Below, piece after piece: positions 1 through 47,179 of a stretch of DNA of 64,000 bases. A model generated the notes under the pieces. It had not been told where the DNA came from. It did no database searches and saw nothing but the letters and a program-made list of their open reading frames with translations. Within the stretch, counting starts at the first letter, position 1, and each line of letters begins with the position of its first letter. This stretch comes from Amorphochlora amoebiformis (lineage: Eukaryota > Cercozoa > Chlorarachniophyceae), in NCBI GenBank assembly GCA_054601695.1, contig BAAHQB010000205.1, forward strand, positions 124,001 through 188,000. The letters run 5' to 3'. Made by a program: the position numbers and the translations under genes.

Positions 1-67
1 ATATATATATATATATATATATACGTACCGTATATAAACCATATTCTTACACCTCACTAATGTACAG

Positions 68-4289
<4,222 letters not shown>

Positions 4290-4592
4290 AATATATTATC
4301 GATGTTGGAATTATTCCGTGAATTTGATTTTGGGCTAAATCATGGCTGGCTAGTTATGTAATATATTTATATAGTATTTTGATTTAACCTTTTTTATTTA
4401 CATGTAGTGTACATGAAGCATATAATGGCGGCATAATCCTGTACGCATCTACTTGTGAATATGTGTCGCGAATTACCATACTGGTGCGACACAGACTACT
4501 TCCTATAATTTAACTTACTGCTAGTACTAGTAGTACTAGAATAACATTGCCGGAGCCAATTAATCTAAAGATATGCCAATTAGCGTCGGATT
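4290..4592. other. Convergent intergenic spacer
   Basis: This 303-bp spacer separates the 3' ends of the + strand hypothetical gene and the - strand hydrolase. It is AT-rich but lacks (TA)n and presumably holds both 3' UTRs. No further gene is seen. Confidence 0.6.
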
Positions 4593-13021
<8,429 letters not shown>

Positions 13022-13053
13022 AAGGGTTTTGGCAGTTCGAAGAGGTGTACATA

Positions 13054-13092
<39 letters not shown>

Positions 13093-13227
13093 GAATTATG
13101 ATATATTTTGCCTTGATCTTGTGGTTGGAAACTAATTTAGCCGAAAAACCTGTCTTCCCTATGATTTAAATACATATATGAACACACATAAATATGTTTG
13201 TATATATATATATATATATATACATAC

Positions 13228-13279
<52 letters not shown>

Positions 13280-13542
13280 TTGTGCAAATTATAAAACATT
13301 TCTGTATGTGTATTAGATATATATATATATATATCTAATATATATAGTATTATATGTGTATATAACATATATATGGTATATTTGCCAGATAATAAGACAT
13401 ATACGAACGTGATAAACACACTATGACAGTGTGAATATCAATGTAGCGTTCGGGATTATCATATCTTCCATCTATCAATCCTATATTTCTCCTTGCCACT
13501 CGCCCTCATTCTCAATATCTTTCTCCCGATCCCTCCACATTC
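13022..13542. other. Spacer between two minus-strand genes
   Basis: (TA)n tracts at 13050-13090, 13200-13280 and 13320-13350, then a mixed-composition stretch up to the stop codon of the small secreted protein gene. It presumably holds the hydrolase promoter and the 3' UTR of the upstream gene. No supported exon was found. Confidence 0.5.
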
Positions 13543-13806
13543 TTACCCCCCACCCTCGGTAAACATGTCGAAAATTGTCTTACCTATCCCTTTCACGACG
13601 TGATCTCCGACGTGCACCAAAGACGCAAATAATCCTTTCACCTTATTGAGACCTCTAATACTCTTTGCCAACCCACCCTCGGATCCTCTAATCCGGATGG
13701 GTACCCCCATATCCGCGCTTTTGAAACGTCTAATCCCACGAGGTACACCCTCCGTGCCTAGGGGGGCCCCTAGAAGGAGACACACGGCGACGTGGAAAGA
13801 TAGCAT
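13543..13806 (-). CDS. Small putative secreted protein
   Basis: Single-exon frame of 87 aa from ATG at 13806 to TAA at 13545-13543. The start MLSFHVAVCLLLGAPL looks like a signal peptide: short n-region, hydrophobic core, small residues near a likely cleavage site around residues 18-22. The mature part is basic and Gly-rich (motifs RGIRRFKS, SIRGLNKVKG) and ends FTEGGG. It has no Cys pairs beyond the signal region and no catalytic motif. Surrounding DNA is free of (TA)n and of mixed composition, which supports a real gene. Secretion is inferred from the N-terminus only. The last Gly codons run into GTAAGA, so a further exon is possible. Confidence 0.5.
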   Translation of the reverse strand: MLSFHVAVCLLLGAPLGTEGVPRGIRRFKSADMGVPIRIRGSEGGLAKSIRGLNKVKGLFASLVHVGDHVVKGIGKTIFDMFTEGGG

Positions 13807-14254
13807 GATTCCATGGAGTGTCACTCTTCGTGACGGCAGGATAATTGTCTAACACTGAATTTATTATTCGGCTCATGTCACAAAAAGTGACAAGGTTGTC
13901 TCCGTATGAGTGATGAGGGTACAGAGAGGGCGCGAAAAGAGGTGGAGGCAGTTAAGGTAGAGTGTTCTAGAGAGTCCTGTGACGTGAAAGTGGGGTGTAG
14001 GAGGAAGAAAACTTGGTTTTCCTCATTTTTTCGTCGAGAGGGAGAAGAGGAGAAGGGTTTGTCTTAAGTTCTTGGTCACGGTGTCCTCACATGTGTACGA
14101 CTCTCTGTCTTCCTTGTCATGATGATTCTTCAGATTTCAGTTATGTATGTAAGTGCATGAAACTATGTACATATGTGCATTGAATGTGAATACGTATGTG
14201 TGCATTTTCAGAAGGATTTCATTCAACTCTTCTCTCGGTTCAATTCTTGAATGC

Positions 14255-14293
<39 letters not shown>

Positions 14294-14351
14294 GTATATA
14301 TATACATACATATATATTACATTATATTATGTTATATATATATATATATAT

Positions 14352-14394
<43 letters not shown>

Positions 14395-14470
14395 CACATA
14401 CGAAACACAATACATGTATAATCTTATCAACAAGTACATATGCACTTACAAACTTTTTGACTGTTTTTAG
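13807..14470. promoter_or_regulatory. Divergent promoter region
   Basis: Spacer between the minus-strand small protein gene and the plus-strand Elongin-like gene. The first ~300 bp has higher GC and no (TA)n, then (TA)n follows from 14258. The missing first coding exon of the Elongin-like gene may lie here. One possibility is the ATG at 14121 that runs to a GTAAGT donor at 14151, but this is not proven. Confidence 0.4.
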
Positions 14471-27196
<12,726 letters not shown>

Positions 27197-27246
27197 GTTT
27201 TGGGTCGAGCCTAACCCCGAGAATCTATATAGCTGCCCTTTCACTA

Positions 27247-27717
27247 GCAGTGACGTCATGATGTTATATAGATATATATACATATACATATATTATATGT
27301 ATATATGTATATATATATATATAGATATATATCCAGTGATGTGTCGATTGCACATGAATTGTAAGTTGACTTATGATTTGAGTTCAAATTCGAATAGAAT
27401 TTATGTGTTTTAAGTTCATACGTATGTATAATCCTTGTCATAGTGTGACATGTATATGTTATAAGTATATATATACATTATATATATATATATACAAATA
27501 TACATATATTATATATATATATATATATATGCATGTGTACTGGATATGTGTACATAATATGTGTACATATGTATATATATGTGTATATGTATATATATAT
27601 ATATACTAGTATATATCTTCATGGTCACGATATGTATTCATATATATATATATATATATACTATGATATGCTATGATATATACATATATATTTATGTATA
27701 TATATACATATATATCA

Positions 27718-27748
<31 letters not shown>

Positions 27749-27778
27749 ATTTCTATATATACACACATCACAGTTAGT

Positions 27779-27814
<36 letters not shown>

Positions 27815-27828
27815 GGATATATATGTAC

Positions 27829-27904
<76 letters not shown>

Positions 27905-29100
27905 GTGTGTATACTATGATGTACACTTAGGGTGAGTCTTTGACACGCATAATATAATCATGATATACAATGTACACCACAGCAGTATTGTAGATTGTAC
28001 ATGTACGTATTCATATATGTACAATTATACAATCACGGTTGCAATGGTTCAACTGTATCTACAGTACAACATGCACATGCACAATACATATGTGATGTAC
28101 GATATTTATAACATTACCGTGATGCTATGATTTACATTATAGGAATATAACTATCACTATCATACGTATAATATCCTCTATTAAGTTTTCAGAATCATGT
28201 ATAATCTTTCAGAATGATGTATAATCAGATGTGACAAAACTCAAAGAATCATACCGAGCCGTGATATCGCCGTACAATACTAACAATAGCGGTTGGCGCT
28301 AGGTCCGAGGACCGAACTTCTTTCGTACGATGCGTAGTCCAGGGTCCACATAACTTGGAATCCTTTTTACCTTCCGAGAAACCACCATCTACCCTGGTCA
28401 GCGACAACATCTTTCAGTGATTTCATAAATCGACAAATTCTCTCGACCAGACCGTTCATGTTCCCCAACCCTCGAATCCCGTGCGCCCTAGAAGGTCTCG
28501 GAAGTTCTCCTACACCCTGTATTTTGTAAAAATCGCAAACAGGTGCACATCGTTGTATTTTACATCAACGCGTCCAGTCGATGCACCATGTCAAAAAAGC
28601 CGAAAGGTTATTGAAAAATTTAATCCATTATATTTTCTCGGGGAGACTTCATTCAACTGTATGTCCCGCGGACGTCCCATAAGTGACAACTGGCCGTTTC
28701 CAATTTGACGAGTTGACCGCTCCATTGTGGTCGACATCCGCTCGGCTCGATATACTTCCATGGGGTGCTCCAAAAGCAGATGCGGGTGTCACAACCCGGG
28801 TAAAAACTTCGAAGAGCTGACAGATTCATTCAAGAATCGTCAAAAGTGGGTCGATTTCTGTTCTTTTTTGAATGCTAGTTCAGGTTCCGTGGCGCGTGTG
28901 TGTATGCGGGCGTTGTAGTACGTACATCTGTATTGATGAGCCGTGTGAGGAAATATATTGGCCAATAGTGTGCACGGGTGTTCGATCGTCGTATGGGCAT
29001 GCATGTGGTCCGTAAACATGTTGATTGGGTGGTCAGTGACCGCCGGGAGAAGCCATAATCGCCATATCTGCGTGTGACCTAATGGCCTCCATGTTTGCAG
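27247..29100. other. Gene-poor stretch
   Basis: (TA)n and AT-rich DNA to about 28140, then ~950 bp of mixed, higher-GC sequence without (TA)n. No multi-exon gene could be built. The mixed part holds only a weak integrase-like segment on the minus strand and may include the 5' exons of the next gene. Confidence 0.5.
28375..28462 (-). pseudogene. Possible integrase-like remnant
   Basis: The minus strand reads MNGLVERICRFMKSLK and then WWFLGR. This resembles the part of a retroelement integrase core where a conserved Asn-Gly precedes the catalytic Glu (form NGxVER). Flanking frames are broken and no reverse transcriptase, LTR or chromodomain is visible. This is a short similarity judged by eye and could be chance. 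Confidence 0.22.
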
Positions 29101-31165
<2,065 letters not shown>

Positions 31166-31813
31166 AGCTGGGACGAATTTAAGTTTATCGTTGGTTGAAA
31201 CTTATAATTATATGAGTATTAAAATTAATATAATATATATATACATATTTTTATATATATATTATATATATACGTATATACATGTATACATATATAAAAA
31301 TAGTAAAATCGGGTATACTAATTTGTTTCGGAACTAGTATTCGATTCGAATGCTGGCTACTATTCAGTTCATCAAATAGTTTTTGGTATTTGTTCGAGCT
31401 AGTTAATTCATAATATAATTGAAACGAATACTAGGAAAGTTACCTAATATTAAATTATTAGTATATGCGGACAGTTACATTATGTAACTTACATCTAGTT
31501 ACATATCAATAGTTCGTTTATACACAGACACTATATATCTTTGAAGTAATTATAACAATAAGTATATTTGATTGAATATGAACACTAGGCCAAATTGCAC
31601 TAGCTATAGTTGCAATAGATTCTATTCATAATTAATTGTGATCTGAAATGCCAAAATCACTTTTTATGAAGAAACAAAACTATATATCTAGAATCTAGAT
31701 ACTATATATAGTAGATATACATACAATTATAATTATCATTATTATTATATATATTTATATAATTTAACATATATAAAATATAATATTATAAAAAAATATA
31801 TATAATTATACAC

Positions 31814-31874
<61 letters not shown>

Positions 31875-31972
31875 GCACACACGTGGGCGTGTATACATAT
31901 ATACTCCAGTACCTAGATACTATAGAAATATATATATGTATATATTTATATAAATATATTATATATTATATA

Positions 31973-32012
<40 letters not shown>

Positions 32013-32595
32013 ATCATGAATATATACTATGAATCAGATTAGTCTATGATAAACTAGGTCTAGGTATTTACCAAATCAAATATGAAATCCTTTACACACC
32101 AACTTGAAACAAGTTGGGTTCCACGGATGGCCGACTATATACACAAAACGACCATCCTCTACTACCTGGAAGTAGGTTTCCAGTTGTACATCAGCATTCG
32201 GACTCATGCAAAAGCAGCTTCCAACCTCTGCCCGATATCGACAAAGCGGAAGGCGATTTCGCCACCGATTTAAGTGAGGTTTACTCCTCCTAAGACTGCT
32301 ACCGGAAGCCATGTCCGCCTTCTGATGATGGAGTCAAACGAACATCATCAGCCGACAGGAAGTTCTCGAACCCACGTGCCGCCATGGTGAGTTGATGAGG
32401 CACGTGTGCCGTGAATTCGAAGTTTCAGGGTGAGACTTAGGTGAAGTCGCCCACGCATAACATGTCGCCTAAGAACTTTCAAGTAATTAAGCGGGTTGTA
32501 CCTCGGTGTGTCGGGGTGAGACCCTGACGGCGGGGGAAACTTGCCTCCTTTCGGACATCGAAGGACACGGCATCTGGAAAGAAACTCCGGTAGCC
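31166..32595. other. Intergenic region
   Basis: AT-rich sequence with (TA)n at 31820-31870 and 31920-32005, then mixed-composition DNA from 32040. The latter carries open frames on both strands (for example 32076-32312) that do not resemble known proteins or join with neighbouring exons. The promoter of the F-box/cyclin gene should lie here. Confidence 0.45.
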
Positions 32596-34339
32596 ATGGA
32601 AAGGATTATCATCATGGAAGAAGAGAAAGGTGCCAAGCCAATACTGGCTTCATGGAAGGTCAAGTCCCCTTTTTTTTGGCTGCCACGTCGCGTTCGGTTG
32701 TGACTTCTATTGTTTAAAGACGGTAGTTTGACCTGATGATTCGTATTTGTAGGAGGTAAACAGATCGTCCAAGTCAGTTAGAAAAGCCGCCCGTCGATTC
32801 TATAGCCGAAAGTCTGGTAGTTCATCTGGAGCGTCAAGTTTGCGCAAGAGAGGCCGGAAGGCTCCACTCGACCCATTAACCCCGCCGCATAAGAAGAGGT
32901 TTCGACATTCCGGATCACCAAGGAGATGGGAGGTGGAGATGAAGACTCCCCGGTTTGAAGTGAAGTCTGGGACTGAGATGGAGGAGTGCAATTACGAAAA
33001 GAAGCGCGGCCTGATGCTCCTTGACGAAAACGGCACTACTCCGCTCCTGCTGTTCACCATAAGCTTTCTCGACCGAAAAGACCTCATGTCACTTGCTCTT
33101 TGTGCAAAACGTATGTACATCGAGCCTGCAATATGGCAGAACTACTGCGCCTGTCTAGTTCCTTCCACTCTACATGGTGGGCTTATGCCTACGCCACTAC
33201 CAGCACTCGACCCATCGTTCTCACCGCTGGATCTGCAGGCAAATTCGAACTATTACAGGCGCGCTGCTCGACTTCGGAACTCCGAGCTGGCTTTTGTTCC
33301 TTCTTCTGGAAGCCGCCGAGGTTCTGAAATGGCCATATGGCTGGAAAAGAACCCCAGTCTTAGGAGCCGCTTCTTTCCCATCTTAGTGAACTGGCTGGTA
33401 ATATTGATCTGACATGAGCGATTTGAATGGCGTACTCATTGGCATGTTGTACTAGGTTGATCTACACCTGGAAATCTTTCGCCTCCACTCATCGCGCCAG
33501 CGCACAGCCCTGCTTCCCGTTCACGCAGCAGTGAAGCATCTATACATGTACCTAGCGCGTGTGGGAAACTGCGAAAGCCAAGGCTTACAAAAGGTTATCG
33601 CAAACACCATTCGTTGGTGGTAGACTGACGATATATTTTTCAGGTTGGTGTTGCTTGTTATGCGCTGGCGATTCGTCAATTGTATCCTGAGGCAATGCTG
33701 CGGAAAATGGACGTCAACCCTTCGAAGTTCGCCTACTTCACTGATGAAGCATACACCCCCGAAGAGATCCAAGAGGCTACCGAAGCGGTTGCCAAGGCGC
33801 TCCCAAAGCCATTAGATTCCGTTCCACCACCCACTGCTATCGAAGCGCTGGATGCTTTACTCCGGTCAAAGAAAGACCGGAAGGATGTCGGATTTTCGCC
33901 TCCTGTCCTCAGCCCATTGGTGGAGACTCTGGCCTTCAACATTGTTGATCTCTCAATCCACGAGGACGCGTTCGCACGGGAGCTCCCGTCGTGCGTCGCT
34001 GCGGCTGCGATCCTTGCAGCTGTCCGCATCGCCTGTAGCGAAGGAGGGGGTAGTCTGGGAATAGGTGCCCCCATAGCGGACACAAAGAGACTCGCTGCAA
34101 CCTGCTGCGCCCCAGTCGAGGTTCTTGGAGTACTGGAGCGACGCTTGTTGAAGCTCTTCTTCAGGGCAAAGAAAAGGGAAACTAGACAACCCATGCCGTT
34201 TGGGTCTGTGTCAGCATCGTTCTATTGGACTGTCATTGATCGATATCGTAGAAGGCTTCTTACCCTTGCGACTCGGGACGCTGATGGGTCGAAGTCAACA
34301 TCGTGGGGAGATCCGCGCATCAGGTGGGTAGATTTATAG
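32596..34339 (+). CDS. F-box and cyclin domain protein (cyclin F-like)
   Basis: Exons: 32596-32658, 32753-33397, 33456-33593, 33644-34339, giving 513 aa. I chose ATG 32596 (context GCCATGG) because no in-frame ATG lies between it and an upstream stop. Residues ~22-75 are basic and Lys/Arg/Ser-rich, NLS-like (RKRGRK, KKRFRH). Residues ~95-125 form an F-box-like segment (FTISFLDRKDLMSLALCAKRMY). Then a cyclin box: FPILVNWLVDLHLEIF corresponds to the cyclin helix 1 region, and FAYFTDEAYTPEEI corresponds to the B-type cyclin stretch around YITDNAY. A C-terminal cyclin fold follows (LPSCVAAAAILAAVRIA). By analogy with cyclin F it could be an SCF substrate receptor, nuclear, in cell-cycle control. 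The three introns are 50-94 bp and have no (TA)n, unlike most genes here. Confidence 0.87.
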
Positions 34340-34645
34340 AAGTGATGGACGACTCCACACGGAAAAGTTAAATTTGAATTATAGATTGCAAAACAAAAAA
34401 TCATCACAACTGTGTCGCATCAGATTATCACGTAATTATCCATCTAGGGCTTCTAGGCTATATCTAGTATATACACACATAATATTAACATTATATAATT
34501 ATACACAACCCGATACACATATATACTATATCTAGTAAAATATATATATATATATATATATATACATACATATATATATATATATAGATATATACACATA
34601 CGCACATATATGTATGTATATAAGTGTGTAAACTAGGTAAACATA

Positions 34646-34687
<42 letters not shown>

Positions 34688-34965
34688 AGCATATATATAT
34701 GTATATACTAGATATTTATAATACACACATATATTTTCATACATACACACATACACATATACATACATATATATTCACTGTACTTAGGCACGTCTTCTAG
34801 ACGCAGACGCACCATGGCACGCGTGAGTAATTCTGAAATATTTATAAAATTCTAAAAATCTTGTCTTGATAGTATATCTCAAGTTATATACTTTCAAATT
34901 TTATATGAGCCTAGAGTCTAAATTCTAGTAATTTGTTAAGAATGAGATATAGCTGGATATCGATA
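34340..34965. other. Convergent intergenic spacer
   Basis: Lies between the 3' ends of the F-box/cyclin and aldolase genes. AT-rich with (TA)n at 34540-34590 and 34650-34690. No supported exon. Confidence 0.5.
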
Positions 34966-40643
<5,678 letters not shown>

Positions 40644-40883
40644 GTCTTGCCGATTTTTACGGCTTCGATAGGTTTCTAGTGAGGTTTATTCAGGCCTGGG
40701 TGCCTATTCACGTGCGCGTGTTGGTACGCTGGCTGGTTGTCGACACGGAGTCTACCACCGGAAAACCGGGATTTAGAGGTATCACCCCGGGATTTATCAC
40801 CGAAGATAAACTCATCCAGACTAGACCAGGTCGGCTGGCGAGAATTCCGCTTGGGATATCCTTATCCGAGAGATAAAGGCATA
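40644..40883. promoter_or_regulatory. Bidirectional promoter, 240 bp
   Basis: Separates the start codons of the minus-strand aldolase gene and the plus-strand TH1 gene. It has no (TA)n and is GC-richer than most intergenic DNA here. It must hold both promoters if the starts are right. No specific motif was assigned. Confidence 0.5.
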
Positions 40884-41850
40884 ATGGAAGTCAAAAGCGG
40901 GCTTGCGAAAGGATCCAAACCCTTTGCTGTGTATGACTATCTATACCTCGCTGAGAACCCAAGAATCAAAAAGATGCTTCTGAAGAACGGCAAGGGTGAC
41001 AATTTTTCTTGTTATGTCACTGTACACACCCGTTGGTAGATTACAACTAGTGTTTCCATTGGATGCGTGGAAAGATGGTATTTTGATTCACATCCCAGGA
41101 GACGAGACGCTGCATTTTTCAGATCATGTCACCAAGGTATCTGCTACACCCGGAGATTCCGAGTTTGGACTTTTTCATTTATGTGTTAGTTTGTACTCTG
41201 ATACTTAGTAGGGTTTTATTCAACAGATCAATCGACGTAACAAGGAGCAAAAACGTGTTCTATTGATTACCAACCGAGCTGTGTAATCCATCCCTCCAAT
41301 CATTCTGTCTCCATAACGCATGTCCGAGAGTTATTTCAGCGTATCTTAGGGTTATGTCTCGATCAAGGGTCTTGGGATGTACCCTTTTACCTACATGCCC
41401 GTCTGCAACCAATTTCAGTTGTTTTTTTGGGTACGCAGATATAACGTGGATCCCAAGCAATTTAAATGTAAGCGCCAAATCCACATCCAGAATCTAGGCC
41501 TGATTATTCTAAGGTTCCACTAACTATGAGTATCTAGTCGAAATGCTACGATTAAATCTTCCCTATCAACAGTATCGATACCGACGCGTTCATATTGCGC
41601 GTACCTGCAGAATATGACTATCATCTGATAAGCGTACATATCTTACAAGCCCTAAACACCTTAACTTTTAAAGAATTCTCCCTCACTAAACTATTCAATT
41701 AGAAAAAGCGCGACAAAGCTGTCGATGTATTGGTGGCCCTGTACAGGCATCTAGCCATCCTAAATAACTGGCAGAGAAAGGTGTGCACATCTTACAAATG
41801 GCAACCCTCTGCAGTCCTTTACGTCAACATCCCACGATGTTAGGAGTTGA
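40884..41850 (+). CDS. Stand-alone class I myosin tail (TH1) domain protein
   Basis: Exons: 40884-40995, 41099-41136, 41227-41282, 41439-41513, 41573-41633, 41703-41780, and a last exon 41815-41850 (stop TGA) or an alternative starting at 41844. Total ~151 aa. Assembled, it follows the TH1 pattern: DYLYLAENPRIKKML, then DETLHFSDHVTK, INRRNKEQKRVLLITNRAVY, FKCKRQIHIQNL, IDTDAFILRVPAEYDYHL and DKAVDVLVALYRHL. TH1 domains bind acidic phospholipids at membranes. No myosin motor is present, and the aldolase start codon lies only 240 bp upstream, so this is not the end of a myosin gene. Introns are 56-156 bp and lack (TA)n. ATG 40884 is the first in-frame Met close to the domain; an earlier start is possible. 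The C-terminus is uncertain. Confidence 0.83.
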
Positions 41851-43364
<1,514 letters not shown>

Positions 43365-44049
43365 CGTTTAAAGCAGCAATTGAGGGCGACGAGAAGAATC
43401 TATCCGGTTTTCCACTCAACATCATCACACTATGCCAATATTTAAACACAAAAATAAATTCAGAATATCTAAATAACGGCGCTGATATCGACGAAACCTA
43501 CTATGGGAAGGTGTCCACGTGTTCCCCTAGATGGCATTACTAGCCCTGATATGTTCGCGTGGTCTACTTTTCAGACCTGTCTACACGAGGCCTCGACTCG
43601 CAACCATCTCAAGGTGGCAAAAATCCTCATTGCTAAGCGGGCGAAAGTGGACTTCCAAGATAATGACGGCATGGTATTGGCGCCCGCGCCCCTGCTGATG
43701 TAAGTGGAGTCTCATTTGTGCCTTCCCCTACAGACCGCACTCCACTACGCTGTAGAGAGAGGTTACGCAGAGATGACGCAAATACTACTAAAGGCCAAAG
43801 CGGAAGTTAACACACAGGTATGTATTGTACTGGAATCGTTGAAAACTTCTTCTGATGTTAAGTTTCAGGATTATGTCGGACGCACGCCAGCCCTTGTATG
43901 TGCTGTTGGAGCACACACTGCGGTGCTTTCTCGCTTGCTTGTGGCTATGGCGGTAGTTAACTAAAAAGGACCATATGCTCTTGCATGATGCGTTCCACAT
44001 TTACTACCTTGACATCAATATGTATGTGTATGTGTATGTATATGTGTAT

Positions 44050-44123
<74 letters not shown>

Positions 44124-44150
44124 ATCTATGTTTGTGTGTGTAAATATACA

Positions 44151-44197
<47 letters not shown>

Positions 44198-44282
44198 ATA
44201 CACAAATGTATACATATGTATGTGTATGTATATAATATGTACATATATATATGTACATGTGTATATGTAATATGTGTAAGTG

Positions 44283-44323
<41 letters not shown>

Positions 44324-44431
44324 GTATGTGTATTATATCATACTAACTATATATGTATATTATATATATATATATAGTATATTAGGATAATGACATAAAA
44401 TATAATGTATATCTAAATATATATGTGTATG

Positions 44432-44463
<32 letters not shown>

Positions 44464-44528
44464 TTACATCATATATCATTATACTTACTATTTAGATATA
44501 CATTATATTGTATGTCATTATCCTAATA

Positions 44529-44566
<38 letters not shown>

Positions 44567-44596
44567 CATATATAGTTAGTATGATATAATACACAT

Positions 44597-44651
<55 letters not shown>

Positions 44652-44736
44652 CACATACACATATTACATATACACATATACATATATATATATATATATA
44701 CATATTATATATATATATATACATATAGGTATGCAT

Positions 44737-44786
<50 letters not shown>

Positions 44787-44811
44787 ATGTATATATATAA
44801 ATATATATAAT

Positions 44812-44908
<97 letters not shown>

Positions 44909-45052
44909 CTATATATATATATATATATATATTTACAAATTGTTGCATATATTACATATATATATTATATACAATATATATGTATGTGTATATGTGTATA
45001 TATATGTAAATATAAACACATGCATATATATATATATATATATAATATACAT

Positions 45053-45107
<55 letters not shown>

Positions 45108-45562
45108 ATATATTATATTCACATGTAACCTGCCCTCATTTAATCATAATCCAATCCCAGGATGTCAATATCGTAGACACTGAAGGACAGACCCCAGGGC
45201 ATTTAGTGAGCGTAGCTGGCTTGACGGAGCCACTTCGTCTCCTGCTTCAAGCTCGGGCAGACGTCCAGCTCGAGGATAACGTAATATTCAACCTTACACA
45301 TCCAACTTATCTATGCAGCTATGAAGAATGGAAACATATGGTCACTATGGTGCCCGGGAGGGCGGTGATGGTGTTTGATTAAATGTACCGTTGGTGATGT
45401 GTAGTTGAGTGGGATTATGTTTTGGCTAAGGATGTGATTTTACATTCAGTTTGGAGCCAATTGTATGCGCTGGGCTAAGTTTGCAGGACAGAAGAAGGTG
45501 TGAAATATTCTGAGGACTGTACCCACGCATACACACACACATATATATATATATATTATATT

Positions 45563-45659
<97 letters not shown>

Positions 45660-45730
45660 TCATGTGTCATATGTGGTAAAATCACCACAGAAACGTCATG
45701 TGAAGTGTATATATATATATTATTTGTGGT

Positions 45731-45767
<37 letters not shown>

Positions 45768-45777
45768 TATACATAAC

Positions 45778-45847
<70 letters not shown>

Positions 45848-46125
45848 TAATATGTATGATATCGGTCGCCGAAAAGGTTTTACACTTCCTATCCAACGGG
45901 GACACGGCACTGCCTAAGAACTGGACAGTGGTAATTTTCACATTCACAAATTTGCGAACTTTAATATTCCCATCTATGATATTCCCATCTATGATTCGAA
46001 ACTCACATCGAAATCTCTCTTAAGATGACGAGAAACGGGATTAACGCTCGGGAAAGGTCAGCTTGTGTATCTCTAGGCGACGTTCACACCTTAAAAAATT
46101 GCTTTCTGCTTGGATTCAGGCCTGA
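43365..46125 (+). CDS. Ankyrin-repeat protein
   Basis: Exons: 43365-43406, 43464-43510, 43575-43673, 43734-43817, 43869-43952, 45161-45280, 45450-45497, 45877-45930, 46025-46056, 46077-46125, all phase-compatible, stop TGA at 46123-46125. Five ankyrin repeats are clear: [97 protein letters not shown]. From the third exon on, single exons carry about one repeat each, with phase-0 borders. The tail is basic ([17 protein letters not shown]). Exons 45450, 45877 and later are less certain because they lack domain support. The start codon is not found; the first exon begins with a split codon. Role: protein-protein binding, partner unknown. Intron 43953-45160 carries a large palindrome. Confidence 0.88.
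44265..44690. repeat. Near-perfect long palindrome
   Basis: Left arm about 44265-44420 and right arm about 44490-44690 are reverse complements. Unique landmarks match across the axis: ATATCATACTAACTATATA with its complement near 44575, and TATTAGGATAATGACAT with its complement near 44512. Only single-base differences are seen, apart from (TA)n length. The spacer is ~70 bp. It lies inside an ankyrin-gene intron. Confidence 0.92.
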
Positions 46126-46383
46126 CCCTAAGTTCAAGACCACTCATACGTACAGTTACAACTCAAAACTTGTTGGGCTGGAGAGGAGGGGGAATTGGCT
46201 TAAAACTGATAAGGGGTAATATGTAATCAACGTGTGCATTTTTTAACTATATATGTGCGTGCATATGTGTGTATGTATGTGTACACACACAGACACGTAT
46301 GTACATATATATACATACATACATACATATATATATATATTATATATATATATATATATGTATGTATGTGTGTATATATATAT

Positions 46384-46458
<75 letters not shown>

Positions 46459-46523
46459 AATGTGTTTGTGTGTGTGTGTACAAACAATACAATCTTTATA
46501 TAACATATAAATACAGATTTCTC

Positions 46524-46554
<31 letters not shown>

Positions 46555-46594
46555 ATATATATATATATATAAATACGGTACACAAATATAAAAA

Positions 46595-46636
<42 letters not shown>

Positions 46637-46709
46637 TATCAATTTCTATATGATATATATATATATATATATATATCGATATAAATATATCTATATGTAT
46701 GTAGATATA

Positions 46710-46759
<50 letters not shown>

Positions 46760-46874
46760 GTACACACATACACATACATACACACATACATATATATATA
46801 TGTAGATATAATATGTATGTATACATATGTATACATACATACATACATATATACATACATACATATATACATAC

Positions 46875-46905
<31 letters not shown>

Positions 46906-46998
46906 CACATATATATGTAGATATAATATGTATGTATACATATACATATACATACACATATATATATATGTATACATACATATATATTTGTATGTATG

Positions 46999-47083
<85 letters not shown>

Positions 47084-47122
47084 TAATTATGTATATATGT
47101 ATATTGTCACACACACAGAAAT

Positions 47123-47179
<57 letters not shown>

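Noticed and set aside
33733-34194. 153-aa minus-strand frame
   Set aside because: Antisense shadow of the cyclin domain exon.
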